Shown: positions 35,103 through 47,235 of the stretch, piece after piece | Layout of the letters: every line of letters starts with the position of its first letter | Position numbering within the stretch: the stretch's first letter is position 1 | Assembly: GCF_001665685.1 (NCBI RefSeq) | Contig: NZ_LZTB01000028.1 | Coordinates: 1-64,000, forward strand | Origin: Mycobacterium sp. 852013-50091_SCH5140682 | Lineage (GTDB): Bacteria; Actinomycetota; Actinomycetes; Mycobacteriales; Mycobacteriaceae | Reading direction: 5' to 3' | DNA: 64,000 nt | Translations under genes and position numbers: made by a program | The notes under the pieces: model-generated | Database searches by the model: none | Seen by the model: only the letters and a program-made list of their open reading frames with translations | Told to the model about the DNA's origin: nothing

Positions 35103-36408
35103 CGATCCGTTGCGGCTCGCCGATTACGTCCCGTTCGGCCAGGTCGCGCTGACCGATCAGGAGCGCTGGCCCGGTCTGTCCGCTGCCGGGCAGCAACGGT
35201 TGGCCGACCTGGAACATCATCGCCTGGCGCCGGCATGGTGTCACCGCACAGGACACCGGCTGCGCCCCGATCAGCAGCTGGCAGCTACTCACCAACTGCC
35301 CCTTGACGATTGGCTGCCGCAGCATCTCGCGTTGGCCCGCACGCTGCCCGCCTACCGCCACCACAGCAGGCCGCTGACCGACCTCACCGACTTCCCGCTG
35401 ATCGGTCGCGAGGATCTGGCCGGGGACATCGCGGCGTTCGTCCCGCCCGGCGCCGACCTGAGCCGCATGCTGCACGGTACGAGTTCGGGCAGCACCGGCG
35501 CGGCGCTGGTGATGCCCGACGACCCCGACGAGCTGGCTCGCGGCTTTCACTGGCTGCGCAGCCTGGTCGGCGCGCACTGGGAACCCGCGAGTGATCGACT
35601 TGCTTTGGCGCAGACAGTTTTTCAGCGGCAAGCATTCACCTACACCTCCGTGCTCCCGGGGTTCGGCGAGGCGTTGATGGCCCGGCTCAACCTGCATCCC
35701 GCCACATGGGCGGGCGGGCGCACGCAGCGCGACGAGTTTCTGCGGCATACCGATCCGCAGGTGATCAGCGGGACGCCCACATCGCTGGAGGTGCTGCTCG
35801 AACCCGGTCTGGCGCAGGCACTGCGACCGCTGGCGTTGATCTCAGGGGCGATGACGCTGACCGCTCCGTTGCGGCGCGCGCTGCATGCTGCCTACGACTG
35901 TCCGGTGCTGGACATCTACGGCTTGCACGAGACGCGGCCCATCGCGGTCAGTGACGACGGTGGACCATTCATCGTCGCCGAGCGCCGCGTGCACGTCGAG
36001 GTGTTGGCGGGCGAGGTCGTCGTGACGTGCGGTGAAAACCAGTTCCTGCCCCTGGTGCGGTACCGCACGGGTGATTACGCCCGGTTGGTCACGCATCGCG
36101 GTCGGCCCGCGCTGGCCGACCTGGAAGGCAGAGAGGCAACGGTTTTCACCGCGGCCACCGGGGCCGCGGTACCGTGCGTCGACCTCACCCAGCAGTTGCA
36201 GGCCGCCGGGGCCCGCGGGTGGAGCGTCGAACAGGATGCGGCAGGCCACATCTCGGCGGTGATCGCATCCGGTGACCCGCAGCGGGTCTCCGACGCGCTG
36301 GCCCTGCTGCTGGGTCGCCCGGTCGAGGTGACCCGCGTGGCGACGCTCGCCGAACTGGGACCGGGCAAGCCGCGGCGGTACGCCTCGGCTACTTCGCCGA
36401 TGCGGTGA
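35095..36408 (+). CDS. PaaK-like adenylate-forming enzyme
   Basis: Taken from GTG 35095 (8-nt overlap with the previous gene), the protein has 437 residues, the size of phenylacetate-CoA ligase (PaaK/CapK) relatives. Adenylation motifs in order: HGTSSGSTGAALVM (phosphate loop, about 129-142), ISGAMTLTAPLRRAL, DIYGLHETRPIAV (in place of YGxTE), YRTGDYARL, and a C-terminal LGPGKPRRYAS with a possible catalytic Lys. It should activate a carboxylate with ATP; the acceptor (CoA, protein or small molecule) is unknown. Its strict linkage to a MoxR-VWA pair is the odd feature of the locus. Confidence 0.85.
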   Translation: MSDDPLRLADYVPFGQVALTDQERWPGLSAAGQQRLADLEHHRLAPAWCHRTGHRLRPDQQLAATHQLPLDDWLPQHLALARTLPAYRHHSRPLTDLTDFPLIGREDLAGDIAAFVPPGADLSRMLHGTSSGSTGAALVMPDDPDELARGFHWLRSLVGAHWEPASDRLALAQTVFQRQAFTYTSVLPGFGEALMARLNLHPATWAGGRTQRDEFLRHTDPQVISGTPTSLEVLLEPGLAQALRPLALISGAMTLTAPLRRALHAAYDCPVLDIYGLHETRPIAVSDDGGPFIVAERRVHVEVLAGEVVVTCGENQFLPLVRYRTGDYARLVTHRGRPALADLEGREATVFTAATGAAVPCVDLTQQLQAAGARGWSVEQDAAGHISAVIASGDPQRVSDALALLLGRPVEVTRVATLAELGPGKPRRYASATSPMR

Positions 36409-36414
36409 TGAGCT

Positions 36415-36434
36415 CCACCGCTGGTCGGCGGTGG
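36415..36434 (+). terminator. Hairpin after the MoxR cassette
   Basis: CCACCGC and GCGGTGG form a perfect 7-bp stem with a 6-base loop, 6 bp after the last stop codon of the cassette. No U-tract follows, as is common for mycobacterial terminator candidates. Confidence 0.4.
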
Positions 36435-36534
36435 TGGCGCAACGGTCCCGGCGCAGTTGCACCGAACCGCGGATTTGGAGCTCGCTCTCCTCGATCTCGG
36501 TCACGTTTGCCAGCGTAGGTGCACCCGGACCCTC

Positions 36535-38322
36535 TCAGGCCGCGTTGTCGGCTCCAGGTTCGGTCCCATAGCGGCCCGCGCTGAACATCGACGCGATCGC
36601 ACCGAGCACCATCATCACCGCTGCGGCGATGAACACCACCACCAGACCGGAGTGGAAGGGCTCGGTGATCAGCTGCGGAAAGAACTGCTGCCCGGTCAGC
36701 ACATCGGCGTTGACCCCCGGTTGCTGCAGGGCGTGCGACGGGCCCAACAGCTCGGCGATCGGGTTGTAGCCAAGGAATGCCGCGAATAGGCTGCCGACCG
36801 GTGGCAGCTGGGCGACGTCGTGGGCCACCGCCGCGGAGACACCCTGCTGCTCAAGGCCGCTCGACATCGCGGTGGGCAGGGTTCCGGCGAGTCCGACGAT
36901 CATCAGCGAGAAGAAGATGCCGATGGACAGTGACGAGCCCGCGTTGAAGAACGTCGCACGCACACCGGAGGCCGCGCCGCGCTCTGCGGCAGGTACCGCC
37001 GACATGATGGCAGCGGTGTTGGGTGCGGTGAAAATGCCGCCGCCCAGGCCGTTGAAGAACACCAATGCGGCGAACAGCCAGTAGTTGAAGTCGACGGGAA
37101 TCATCACGAGCGCGACGAACGTGACCGCCATCAGCAGCATGCCGCCGACCGTGAACGGCCGCGCCCCGTAGCGGTCGGACAGGGTTCCGGCCAGCGGACC
37201 GGACACCAGGAATCCGATGGTCATGGGCAGCATGTAGATGCCCGCCCACAGCGGGGTGGACTCGAAGCTGTAGCCGTGCAGCGGCAGCCAGATGCCCTGC
37301 AGCCAGATGATCAGCATGAACTGCAGGCCGCCGCGGCCCACCGAGCTCATCAGGCCTGCGAGGTTGCCCATCCCGAATGCGGTGCTGCGGAACAGCCGGA
37401 TGTTCATCATCGGATGCGCGACACGCAGTTCGATGACACAGAACGCGACCAGCATCAGGACACCGGCGATGATCGCGCCGAGCACCCATGGATTCAGCCA
37501 TCCGGTGGTGGAGCCGCCGTAGGGCTGGATGCCGTAGGTGATGCCGGTGAGCAGCACGGTCAGCCCGATGCCGAACGTCAGCGTGCCGGCCCAGTCCAGC
37601 CGGCCCGGGCTGCGGACACCCAGTTCACGCAGCGAGCGGTAGCTCCAGATGGTGCCGAGGATGCCGACGGGGACACCGACCCAGAAGATGGCCCGCCAGT
37701 CCCATTCGGACAGCACACCGCCGATGAGCAGACCCAGGAAGGAGCCCGCGACGGCGGCCACCATGTTGACGCCGAGGGCCATGCCGCGCTGGTTGGCCGG
37801 GAACGCGTCGGTGAGGATCGCCGATGACGACGCCATCAGCATCGCGCCGCCGACGCCCTGCACCACGCGCCACCCGATCAGCCACACCGCACCGCCGCCG
37901 AGGTGGAACGGGTCCACCGAGAGCGCGATGGCCGCGACGGTGAACACCACGAAGCCCAGGTTGTAGATGCGGACCCGGCCGTACATGTCGCCGAGCCGGC
38001 CGAACAGCACCACGAGCACGGCCGTCACCACGAGGTAGCCCATGAGCATCCACAGCAGGTAACTGACGTTCGCCGGGGCCAGCGGGTTGAGCCCGATCCC
38101 GCGGAAGATCGCGGGCAGGGAGATCAGCACGATCGACGCGTTGATGGTCGCCATCAAGGTGCCCAGCGTCGTGTTGGACAGCGCGATCCACTTGTAGAAC
38201 GGATGGTCGTGGTCCATCCGGATCCGCCGGCGCGCCGTCTCCAGGGCCGCCGAATCCGTGTCGGCACCGGCCTGCGGGGTAGCGCTGCCGGTTTCGTTCG
38301 CAGTCGTCGTCTCAGTCGTCAT
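36535..38322 (-). CDS. MFS multidrug exporter, DHA2 (EmrB/QacA) family
   Basis: The 595-residue protein has about 14 membrane helices after a polar N-terminus. Family marks are [20 protein letters not shown] (helix 1), [20 protein letters not shown] (motif A) and [20 protein letters not shown] (motif C region). It exports drugs or hydrophobic compounds in exchange for protons. ATG 38322 was chosen; a TTG one codon earlier is in frame. It is divergent from thiC with a strong-looking promoter at 38375-38404. It does not appear tied to the MoxR cassette, which it faces tail to tail. Confidence 0.92.
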   Translation of the reverse strand: MTTETTTANETGSATPQAGADTDSAALETARRRIRMDHDHPFYKWIALSNTTLGTLMATINASIVLISLPAIFRGIGLNPLAPANVSYLLWMLMGYLVVTAVLVVLFGRLGDMYGRVRIYNLGFVVFTVAAIALSVDPFHLGGGAVWLIGWRVVQGVGGAMLMASSSAILTDAFPANQRGMALGVNMVAAVAGSFLGLLIGGVLSEWDWRAIFWVGVPVGILGTIWSYRSLRELGVRSPGRLDWAGTLTFGIGLTVLLTGITYGIQPYGGSTTGWLNPWVLGAIIAGVLMLVAFCVIELRVAHPMMNIRLFRSTAFGMGNLAGLMSSVGRGGLQFMLIIWLQGIWLPLHGYSFESTPLWAGIYMLPMTIGFLVSGPLAGTLSDRYGARPFTVGGMLLMAVTFVALVMIPVDFNYWLFAALVFFNGLGGGIFTAPNTAAIMSAVPAAERGAASGVRATFFNAGSSLSIGIFFSLMIVGLAGTLPTAMSSGLEQQGVSAAVAHDVAQLPPVGSLFAAFLGYNPIAELLGPSHALQQPGVNADVLTGQQFFPQLITEPFHSGLVVVFIAAAVMMVLGAIASMFSAGRYGTEPGADNAA

Positions 38323-38374
38323 CAATCTTCTTCGTCGTCGTCATCGTCAGGTTCGTGGACCACCCAGAACGTAT

Positions 38375-38404
38375 ATATTAGCTATGCAAATCAACGGACG
38401 GCAA
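38375..38404 (-). promoter_or_regulatory. Putative promoter of the MFS exporter
   Basis: On the minus strand TTGCCG (38399-38404) and TAATAT (38375-38380) are separated by 18 bp, close to the sigma-A consensus. The AT-rich run GTATATATTAGCTATGCAAA is exceptional in this GC-rich DNA. Confidence 0.45.
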
Positions 38405-38508
38405 TTCCATTGCAGTCCCGATCGCTGCTGCCAATCTCCTGGGAACCGGTCCGCTGTTCCCCACCGCGGGGCATCTGCGCTAGGTTGGTACCCGCACGAT
38501 TCCAATCC

Positions 38509-41054
<2,546 letters not shown>

Positions 41055-41058
<4 letters not shown>

Positions 41059-41696
41059 ACCTGGACGCGAGCCTGGCTCCGATCGACGGCATCGCGCACG
41101 AACCCGACGGCACACCGGACGGTGTGGTGATGCTGACGCACGGGGCCGGCGGCAACCGGAATTCCCCGATGCTGGTCAAGATCTGCGATGAATGGGCTTC
41201 GCGTGGCTGGCTCGCGATCCGCTACAACCTGCCGTACCGGCGCCGCAGGCCCAAGGGTCCGCCGTCGGGGTCGGCGGCAGGCGACCGCGCCGGGATCGCC
41301 GAAGCAGTGGCGCTGGCCCGCACACTGAACGACGGTCCGGTGATCGCAGGCGGACATTCCTACGGCGGCAGGCAGACGTCGATGGCGGTGGCGGGCGAAG
41401 GCGCCGAGACACCCGTTGTCGTGGATGTCCTGACGTTGTTCTCCTATCCGCTGCACCCGCCGGGCAAGCCTGAGCGTGCCCGCACCGAGCACCTGCCGCG
41501 GATCACCGTGCCGACGGTGTTCACCCACGGCAGCGCCGACCCGTTCGGCACGCTCGACGAGCTGACCGCCGCCATCGCGCTCGTCGCCGGTCCGACCGAA
41601 TTGGTCGCGATCACCGGCGCCCGGCACGATCTGGGCTCCAAGACCTCCGACGTGCCTGCCCTTGCCGTCGACGCGGCGCTACGGTTGCTGGCGTGA
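41055..41696 (+). CDS. Alpha/beta hydrolase (KANL3/Tex30-like, Rv0421c-like)
   Basis: This 213-residue single-domain hydrolase has the nucleophile elbow GGHSYGGRQ with Ser102. The oxyanion loop region is MLTHGAGGNRNSPML, and the C-terminal GARHDLG should carry the catalytic His. It is translationally coupled behind thiD, the same neighbour as Rv0421c in M. tuberculosis. Substrate unknown; a role in thiamin metabolism is suggested only by position. Confidence 0.9.
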
Positions 41697-42220
41697 CAAA
41701 TCCGCCCGGGCATTACCCACCCCCGCCCCCGCAGCCGTATTCCGCGGAGTCCGGCCGGTTCGCGGCCCAACCGAAAAAGAAGTCCTCGGCACTCAAGTGG
41801 ATCTTGATCCTCGTGGCAGTCGTCGTGGTCGTCGCCGTCGCGGCGGCCGCCGCGGTCTATTACCTGGTGAACCGCGACTCGACGCAGGCGACACAGGTCA
41901 AGGTCGGAGACTGCCTGGGCGACGTGCCCGACAGCAGCAGGGTGCTCTACGTCCACACCGTGACCTGCGATCAGCCGCACAAGGGCGAGGTGTTCTCGGT
42001 GCTGACCATGCCCGACGGCGCTTTCCCCGGTGACGCCGCCGTGATGAAGTACACCGACCAGTGCAAGCCTGCGCTCACCAACTACGCACCGAATGCCGTC
42101 AACGACGCGACCATCAAGCTGTTTGTGCTGTACCCGACCACCGACTCCTGGCAACGGGGAGACCGCACCGTCACATGCATCGCCACCAGCGATAATCCCC
42201 GCACCGGGAAATTGGGGTAA
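41693..42220 (+). CDS. Septum-formation-like domain membrane protein
   Basis: The 175-residue protein starts at GTG 41693, overlapping the hydrolase stop. It has a Pro/Tyr-rich cytoplasmic start (HYPPPPPQPYS), one membrane helix (about 35-60) and an extracytoplasmic domain with VKVGDCLGDVP, TVTCDQPHKGEVFSV, DQCKPAL and TVTCIATSDN. The four Cys and the C-D-x-P-H-x-x-E-V pattern match the septum_form family of actinobacteria. Last gene of the thiC transcript. Precise role unknown. Confidence 0.85.
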   Translation: MTNPPGHYPPPPPQPYSAESGRFAAQPKKKSSALKWILILVAVVVVVAVAAAAAVYYLVNRDSTQATQVKVGDCLGDVPDSSRVLYVHTVTCDQPHKGEVFSVLTMPDGAFPGDAAVMKYTDQCKPALTNYAPNAVNDATIKLFVLYPTTDSWQRGDRTVTCIATSDNPRTGKLG

Positions 42221-42265
42221 CGCCCTACTCTAATCCGCGGACCTGCCCGGGCCGACACTCGACGC

Positions 42266-43648
42266 ATGGTCGAGATCGACACTCCTGCGGTCGCCACCAC
42301 CCGTGTGCTGCCGCTGGCGCCCCGCAATCCGATGCCCTACCGCCAACAGCTCAAGGCGTTGCGGCTCTTCATCGAAGGGCATCAGCGACTACGCGACGCG
42401 GGCGGTCCGGTCAGCCGCATCGTGCTGGGCCCCCGCTGGCTTGTCCCGCCGGTCCTGCTGATCACCTCGCCCCAGGGTGCGCGCGATGTCCTCGGCCGCC
42501 CCGACGCGGTCGCCGATCGCGGCGGCGCGATCAACATGATCGACCTGCGCAAGCTGATGGGCGGCAACCTGCTCAATCTGCCGCACGACCGCTGGCTGCC
42601 CCGCCGGCGCACCCTGCAGCCGATGTTCACGAAGAAGCATGTCCCGCGGTACGCCGGACACATGGCCGACGCCGCGCAGGCGGTCGCCGACAGCTGGGAC
42701 GACGGCGCCACGATCGATCTGGACGCGGCGTGCCGCACCCTGACGCTGCGGGCCCTGGGCCGCTCGGTGTTCGGGCTCGACCTCGACGAGCGCGCCGAAG
42801 ACGTAGGCCCGGCGTTGCGCGCGTCGTTGTCATGGATATCGGACCGCGCGATACAACCGGTCAAACTCCCGCAGTGGGTACCCACCCCGGCGCAGCGCCG
42901 GGCCAAGGCAGGCAATGCTCGACTACATCAGCTCGCCCACGAGATCCTGACCGCCGTGCGCACCGACCCCGATCGCGACGCGCCCTTGGTTCGCGCCCTG
43001 ATCGAGGCCAGTGACCCGGACACCGGGCAACGTCTCACCGACGACGAAATCTGCCATGAATTGGTGCTGTTCGTGCTCGCCGGCCATGACACCACCTCGA
43101 CCACACTGTGCTACTCGCTATGGGCGTTGGGCCGCCACCCCGACATCCAGGCTCGCGTGCACGCGGAGGTCGCCGCACTGGGTGACCGGCCCCTGACCCC
43201 GGAGGACGTGCCACACCTGGAGTACACCGTGCGGGTGCTGCACGAGTCGCTGCGGCTGTGCCCGCCCGGTGCGGGCACCCCCCGCATGCTCAACGAGGAG
43301 ATCACCGTCGACGGCTACCGCGCCGAGGCGGGAACGATGGCGATGGTCAACTTCTACGCCATGCACCGCGACCCCGCCCTCTGGGACGATCCGCTGGAGT
43401 TCGACCCGGACCGGTTCACCCCGGAGCGCTCGGCAGGCCGAAGCCGTTGGCAATACCTGCCTTTCGGTGGCGGCCCGCGCTCGTGCGTCGGAGATCACTT
43501 CGCGATGCTGGAGGCGACCCTGGCGCTGGCCACCCTGGTGCGCGAGGTCGCAGTGACCTCGCTGCACGACGACTTCCCGGTGGACACGCCCTTCACCGTC
43601 GTCGCTGCCGAGCCGATTCCGGCGCGCGTGACCCGACGCAAAACCTGA
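42266..43648 (+). CDS. Cytochrome P450 (long-chain substrate type)
   Basis: The 460-residue P450 has complete catalytic motifs: I-helix [11 protein letters not shown] (Asp275/Thr276 region), HESLR (ExxR), heme loop [15 protein letters not shown] with ligand Cys407. The larger size and FGGGxRxCxG loop resemble CYP4/CYP102-like or CYP110/CYP132-type P450s acting on lipids rather than the short soluble type at 1517. No ferredoxin gene is adjacent. It starts 45 bp after the previous gene and is followed tail to tail by the small gene pair at 43661-44526. Confidence 0.94.
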   Translation: MVEIDTPAVATTRVLPLAPRNPMPYRQQLKALRLFIEGHQRLRDAGGPVSRIVLGPRWLVPPVLLITSPQGARDVLGRPDAVADRGGAINMIDLRKLMGGNLLNLPHDRWLPRRRTLQPMFTKKHVPRYAGHMADAAQAVADSWDDGATIDLDAACRTLTLRALGRSVFGLDLDERAEDVGPALRASLSWISDRAIQPVKLPQWVPTPAQRRAKAGNARLHQLAHEILTAVRTDPDRDAPLVRALIEASDPDTGQRLTDDEICHELVLFVLAGHDTTSTTLCYSLWALGRHPDIQARVHAEVAALGDRPLTPEDVPHLEYTVRVLHESLRLCPPGAGTPRMLNEEITVDGYRAEAGTMAMVNFYAMHRDPALWDDPLEFDPDRFTPERSAGRSRWQYLPFGGGPRSCVGDHFAMLEATLALATLVREVAVTSLHDDFPVDTPFTVVAAEPIPARVTRRKT

Positions 43649-43660
43649 TCCCGGTCATCG

Positions 43661-44185
43661 TCAGAACCGCACCGCGGCAGTGAGTTTGGTGACCGACTCA
43701 CAGATCTCTGCGACGCGCTCGGCGCACAGGCCCCACGGCTCGTCCACTCCGACCCGGTTGTCGAGATCCCACAGCACGCACTGTTCGCCCGGCATCGCGA
43801 CGAGTTCCCATGCGATGACGGTCCTGCGCAGTTGCTCGGACATGGGCTCTGTTGCCGCGCGGCTGTTGGCCGGTGCACCGCCGACGGGCGTGTGGTGCAT
43901 GAAGCGCCCATAGGCATCCGCACAGAACGACTGGTAGCGCATGGTGCACAGGATCAGGCCGTGCCACGCCTCATCCACTGCGTGCGACGGCATCCCGATC
44001 AGCTGATCGTCGGCCAACGCCGCAGCACAGCACCGCAACCACTGCCGCAAACCGGTTTTGATCAGCGCGTGCGGCTGCCACGGGCACGTCCTGAATACCG
44101 CCTGCGGCAGTTCGAGTGCCGCCACCGCGGCATAGGACCTCTCGAACCCGACCTCTCGGCGCCGTGCCGACCAGCGCGATGTCAT
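43661..44185 (-). CDS. Glycine-rich-domain-like protein paired with the GGC-tail protein
   Basis: The 174-residue protein starts at ATG 44185 behind GGAGGG with good spacing. The core MPSHAVDEAWHGLILCTMRY with QSFC and MHHTPVGG resembles the DEAWH-type motif of glycine-rich domain (GRDP/DUF1399-like) proteins: His, Asp, Glu, Cys and a second His-His group that could bind a metal. It lies 29 bp downstream of the gene with the Gly-Gly-Cys tail. The two likely form one unit; a modifying or partner role for this protein is a guess. Confidence 0.72.
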   Translation of the reverse strand: MTSRWSARRREVGFERSYAAVAALELPQAVFRTCPWQPHALIKTGLRQWLRCCAAALADDQLIGMPSHAVDEAWHGLILCTMRYQSFCADAYGRFMHHTPVGGAPANSRAATEPMSEQLRRTVIAWELVAMPGEQCVLWDLDNRVGVDEPWGLCAERVAEICESVTKLTAAVRF

Positions 44186-44214
44186 CCCTCTGCCCTCCAT
44201 GGCCTCGGCGGCGC

Positions 44215-44526
44215 TCAGCCGCCACAGCCTCCGCAGCCACCACAACCTCCGCAGCCACCGCCGCACCCGCCGCAACCGCCCACGTCCGAAGATTTCGACG
44301 TCTGCTTCGAGCGCGGCTGCGCAGGCGAGCCTGCCGCCCACAGCGCGGCACGGCGTGGCCGCACATAGCGGCCCGCATCCCGGCGCAGCGCCCGAATCTC
44401 CCTGCGGCACTGCTCTTCCGGGCTTACCTCGTCGCGACGGCGCGCGCCGGCGGATCGGTGCACCAGGGCGCTGGTCAGCACCACAGCCAGTGCGATCACC
44501 ACCACGCCCAGTTCTGTCGTGTGCAT
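44215..44526 (-). CDS. Membrane-anchored protein with Gly-Gly-Cys repeat tail
   Basis: The 103-residue protein has an N-terminal membrane helix (MHTTELGVVVIALAVVLTSA), a basic helical middle (CRREIRALRRDAGRYVRPRR) and a C-terminus of 22 residues made only of Gly and six regularly spaced Cys after Ser-Ser-Asp-Val. Gly/Cys tails of this kind occur in the actinobacterial TIGR04222 group and suggest metal binding or post-translational modification. ATG 44526. The frame is open farther upstream, but the helix fits this start. Confidence 0.75.
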   Translation of the reverse strand: MHTTELGVVVIALAVVLTSALVHRSAGARRRDEVSPEEQCRREIRALRRDAGRYVRPRRAALWAAGSPAQPRSKQTSKSSDVGGCGGCGGGCGGCGGCGGCGG

Positions 44527-44766
44527 CGTGAGCCTCCTTTGGCTCGGTGTGACGATCCCATTCTGTGAGGGCCGCCACATCCCCAGGAAGGGATCGGACC
44601 CGCATCGGGCGTTTCCTTGCACGATCCACAGATTCACCCGGCACAGCGCCGACAACTGCCGCGAAACATCCAAGGCGACAACCTGTTTGACGGACGGTCC
44701 GCGTTGTCATTGACCACGCCGCCCGGGGACGGTGTGATGTTTGCGTAAGCACGAGAAAGGACCGCA

Positions 44767-45699
44767 ATGAGCACCTCCAACGGCTGGCCGGCCCTGCGCG
44801 TGGCGGACTGGGAACCGACCCGCGACACCCTGCACATGTGGACGCAGATCGTCGGCAAGATCCGCCTCACCCATTCGCCGCTGCTCAACCACTGGTGGCA
44901 GGTCACCCTCTATGTCAGTCCCCGGGGCCTGACCACTGGGTCGATTCCCTACGAAAACCGCCTGTTCGACCTGGAATTCGATTTCGTCGACCATGTGCTG
45001 GCAGTACGCAGCAGCGATGGCGCAGCGGCCACCGTCGCCCTGACCGCCAAGCCCGTCGCCGAGTTCTATGCCGAAACCATCGCTGCACTAGGAGAACTCG
45101 GCATCGAGGCTGGGATATCCGCGCGGCCCAACGAGGTCGATCCGGCCATTCCGTTCGCCGAGGACCACCAGCACGCGTCTTACGACCCGCAGGCCGCACA
45201 CCTGTTCTGGCGCCAACTGATTCAGGCCCAGCGGGTGATCAACGAGTTCCGCTCCTTTTTCATCGGCAAGGTGAGCCCGGTGCACTTCTTCTGGGGCTCG
45301 TTCGACATGGCGTGCACGCGCTTCTCCGGCCGACCGGCGCCCGAGCATCCGGGCGGGGCGCCCAACTGCGGCGACTGGGTCATGGTCGAGGGCTACTCGC
45401 ACGAGTTGAGCAGTTGCGGATTCTGGCCCGGCGGCGGCGAAGAAGGCGCCTTCTACGCGTACGCGTACCCGGAACCGCCGGGATTCGCCGAGTACCCGGT
45501 CGGCCCTGAGCCCGCCTTTTACAGCCAGGAGTTCCGCCAGTTCCTGCTGCCCTACGAGGCGGTGCGGACTTCCCCCGACCCCGACCGCGCCCTCATGGAG
45601 TTCCTGCAGTCCACCTACGCCGCGGCCGCCGACCTGGCCGGCTGGGACCGCTCGCAGTTGGAGGCCGATCCGCACAGGTGGCACGCTCCCGGCCGGTAA
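44767..45699 (+). CDS. DUF5996 family protein
   Basis: This 310-residue soluble protein has RDTLHMWTQIVGKIRLTHSP and NHWWQVTLYVSPRGLTTGSI near the N-terminus, FFIGKVSPVHFFWGSFDMAC in the middle and FYAYAYPEPPGF later, the conserved pattern of DUF5996. Several invariant His, Trp and Asp residues suggest an enzyme, but no activity is known. ATG 44767 follows GAGAAAGGA. A 41-bp gap precedes the flavin monooxygenase. Confidence 0.88.
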   Translation: MSTSNGWPALRVADWEPTRDTLHMWTQIVGKIRLTHSPLLNHWWQVTLYVSPRGLTTGSIPYENRLFDLEFDFVDHVLAVRSSDGAAATVALTAKPVAEFYAETIAALGELGIEAGISARPNEVDPAIPFAEDHQHASYDPQAAHLFWRQLIQAQRVINEFRSFFIGKVSPVHFFWGSFDMACTRFSGRPAPEHPGGAPNCGDWVMVEGYSHELSSCGFWPGGGEEGAFYAYAYPEPPGFAEYPVGPEPAFYSQEFRQFLLPYEAVRTSPDPDRALMEFLQSTYAAAADLAGWDRSQLEADPHRWHAPGR

Positions 45700-45710
45700 C
45701 CCCTCGACAA

Positions 45711-45734
45711 AGTACCCGGTACCTGCGGTACTGT
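45711..45734 (+). promoter_or_regulatory. Operator-like repeat and -10 box of the monooxygenase gene
   Basis: AGTACC (45711) and GGTACT (45727) are inverted repeats around a central GGTACC palindrome (45718-45723). TACTGT (45729-45734) fits TANNNT and ends 6 bp before the ATG at 45741, so the mRNA is probably leaderless and the repeat would overlap RNA polymerase. The double TetR regulator encoded downstream is a candidate binder (inference). Confidence 0.45.
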
Positions 45735-45740
45735 TTCGCC

Positions 45741-47219
45741 ATGGGGGCACACGACGCGGTGATCGTCGGGGCGGGGTTCGCCGGGATCGGCGCGGCCATC
45801 CAGCTCAAACGGATGGGTATCGACGACTTCGTGATCGTCGACCGCGAAGCCGACCTCGGCGGCACCTGGCACGTCAACCACTACCCCGGCTTGGCCGTCG
45901 ACGTCCCCACCACCACGTACTCGTACTTCTTCGAGCCCAACCCGCACTGGTCGCGACTGTTCTCGACGGGCACCGAGATCAAGCGCTACGCCGACGCGGT
46001 CGCCGACAAGTACGACGTGCGGCGCCACATCCGGTTCAACACGACCGTGCTGGGCGCCAGCTGGGACGAGGAGACCGCGCAGTGGCAGGTGACGGTCGCC
46101 GACGGTGAGACACTGCGGGCCCGCTACCTCTTCACCGCCACCGGGTTTCTCTCCCAGCCGCACACACCCGACATCGCGGGCATCGACAGCTTCGCGGGCC
46201 GGATCATCCACACCGCCGACTGGGATGACGAGCACGACCTCTCCGGTCGCAGCGTGGCGATCATCGGCACCGGCGCCACCGCCGTGCAGCTCATTCCCGA
46301 GCTGGCCCGCCGGGTGACTGCGCTGACCGTCTACCAACGCACCCCGATCTGGGTGGTGCCGAAGATAGACGTGCGGTTCTCACCCCGCGCCAAGGCGGTG
46401 TTCGCCCGAATACCGTTGACCCAGCGCGCCATCCGGGCCGTCACCGACGGTATCTACGCATTCATGGTCGACACCGCGGTGCTCAAACACCGTTACTTCC
46501 GTCGGCTCAACATCGCTGCGGCGGATCTGGCCAAACTGCACCGGTTCGCCTCGATCCGTGATCCGGAGCTGCGTCGCAAACTGACCCCGGACTACGACTT
46601 CGGCTGTAAGCGGCCGACATTCTCCAACAGCTACTACCGCACCTTCACCAAGCCGAACGTGCACCTGCAGGCCGACGGCATCGACCACATCGAACCGGAC
46701 GGCATCGTCAACGCCGACGGCAGCAAGACCGTCATCGACACCCTCGTGCTGGCCACCGGATTCGACCTCTGGGAGGCCAATTTCCCGGCCATCGAGGTGA
46801 TCGGCCGGGACGGCCGCAACCTCGGAAAATGGTGGCGCGACACCAGGTTCCAGGCCTACCAGGGCGTCTCGATGCCGTACTTCCCGAACTACCTGAGCCT
46901 GGCCAGTCCGTACGCGTTCCTCGGTTTGAACTTCTTCAACACCATGGAGTACCAGATGCGGTTGATGGACCGGCTGTTCGGTGAAGTGAAACGCCGCGGC
47001 GCCACCACATTCGAGGTGACCGAGGAGGCCAACGCGCGGTACCTGGACTTGATGACCGAGTTGCTGTCCGACTCGTTGTTCACCCTCGGCGACTGCGCTT
47101 CGGCACGGTCGTACTATTTCAATCCGAGCGGCGAAGCCACCCTGCTGCGACCCATGACTACGCGTCGGGCCGTTGCGGACGCTTCCCGATTCCCGTTGAG
47201 CGACTACGCATTTTCCTGA
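45741..47219 (+). CDS. Flavin-containing Baeyer-Villiger-type monooxygenase
   Basis: This 492-residue NADPH and FAD-dependent enzyme has an FAD motif AVIVGAGFAGIGAAIQL near residue 7 and GGTWHVNHYPG. The Baeyer-Villiger fingerprint FAGRIIHTADWD is at residues 151-162, and the NADPH motif AIIGTGATAVQLIPELA comes right after. It inserts oxygen into ketones or oxidises amines or sulfides; substrate unknown. Probably leaderless. A 90-residue membrane protein gene follows after 16 bp and the double TetR regulator is next, converging. Confidence 0.94.
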   Translation: MGAHDAVIVGAGFAGIGAAIQLKRMGIDDFVIVDREADLGGTWHVNHYPGLAVDVPTTTYSYFFEPNPHWSRLFSTGTEIKRYADAVADKYDVRRHIRFNTTVLGASWDEETAQWQVTVADGETLRARYLFTATGFLSQPHTPDIAGIDSFAGRIIHTADWDDEHDLSGRSVAIIGTGATAVQLIPELARRVTALTVYQRTPIWVVPKIDVRFSPRAKAVFARIPLTQRAIRAVTDGIYAFMVDTAVLKHRYFRRLNIAAADLAKLHRFASIRDPELRRKLTPDYDFGCKRPTFSNSYYRTFTKPNVHLQADGIDHIEPDGIVNADGSKTVIDTLVLATGFDLWEANFPAIEVIGRDGRNLGKWWRDTRFQAYQGVSMPYFPNYLSLASPYAFLGLNFFNTMEYQMRLMDRLFGEVKRRGATTFEVTEEANARYLDLMTELLSDSLFTLGDCASARSYYFNPSGEATLLRPMTTRRAVADASRFPLSDYAFS

Positions 47220-47235
47220 TCAGAGAGGATCATCC

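Noticed and set aside
35842..36504. 220-codon minus-strand frame beginning in the gap after the PaaK-like gene
   Set aside because: Most of it lies over adenylation motifs of the plus-strand gene; only the first 30 codons are outside, and they show no family or ribosome site.
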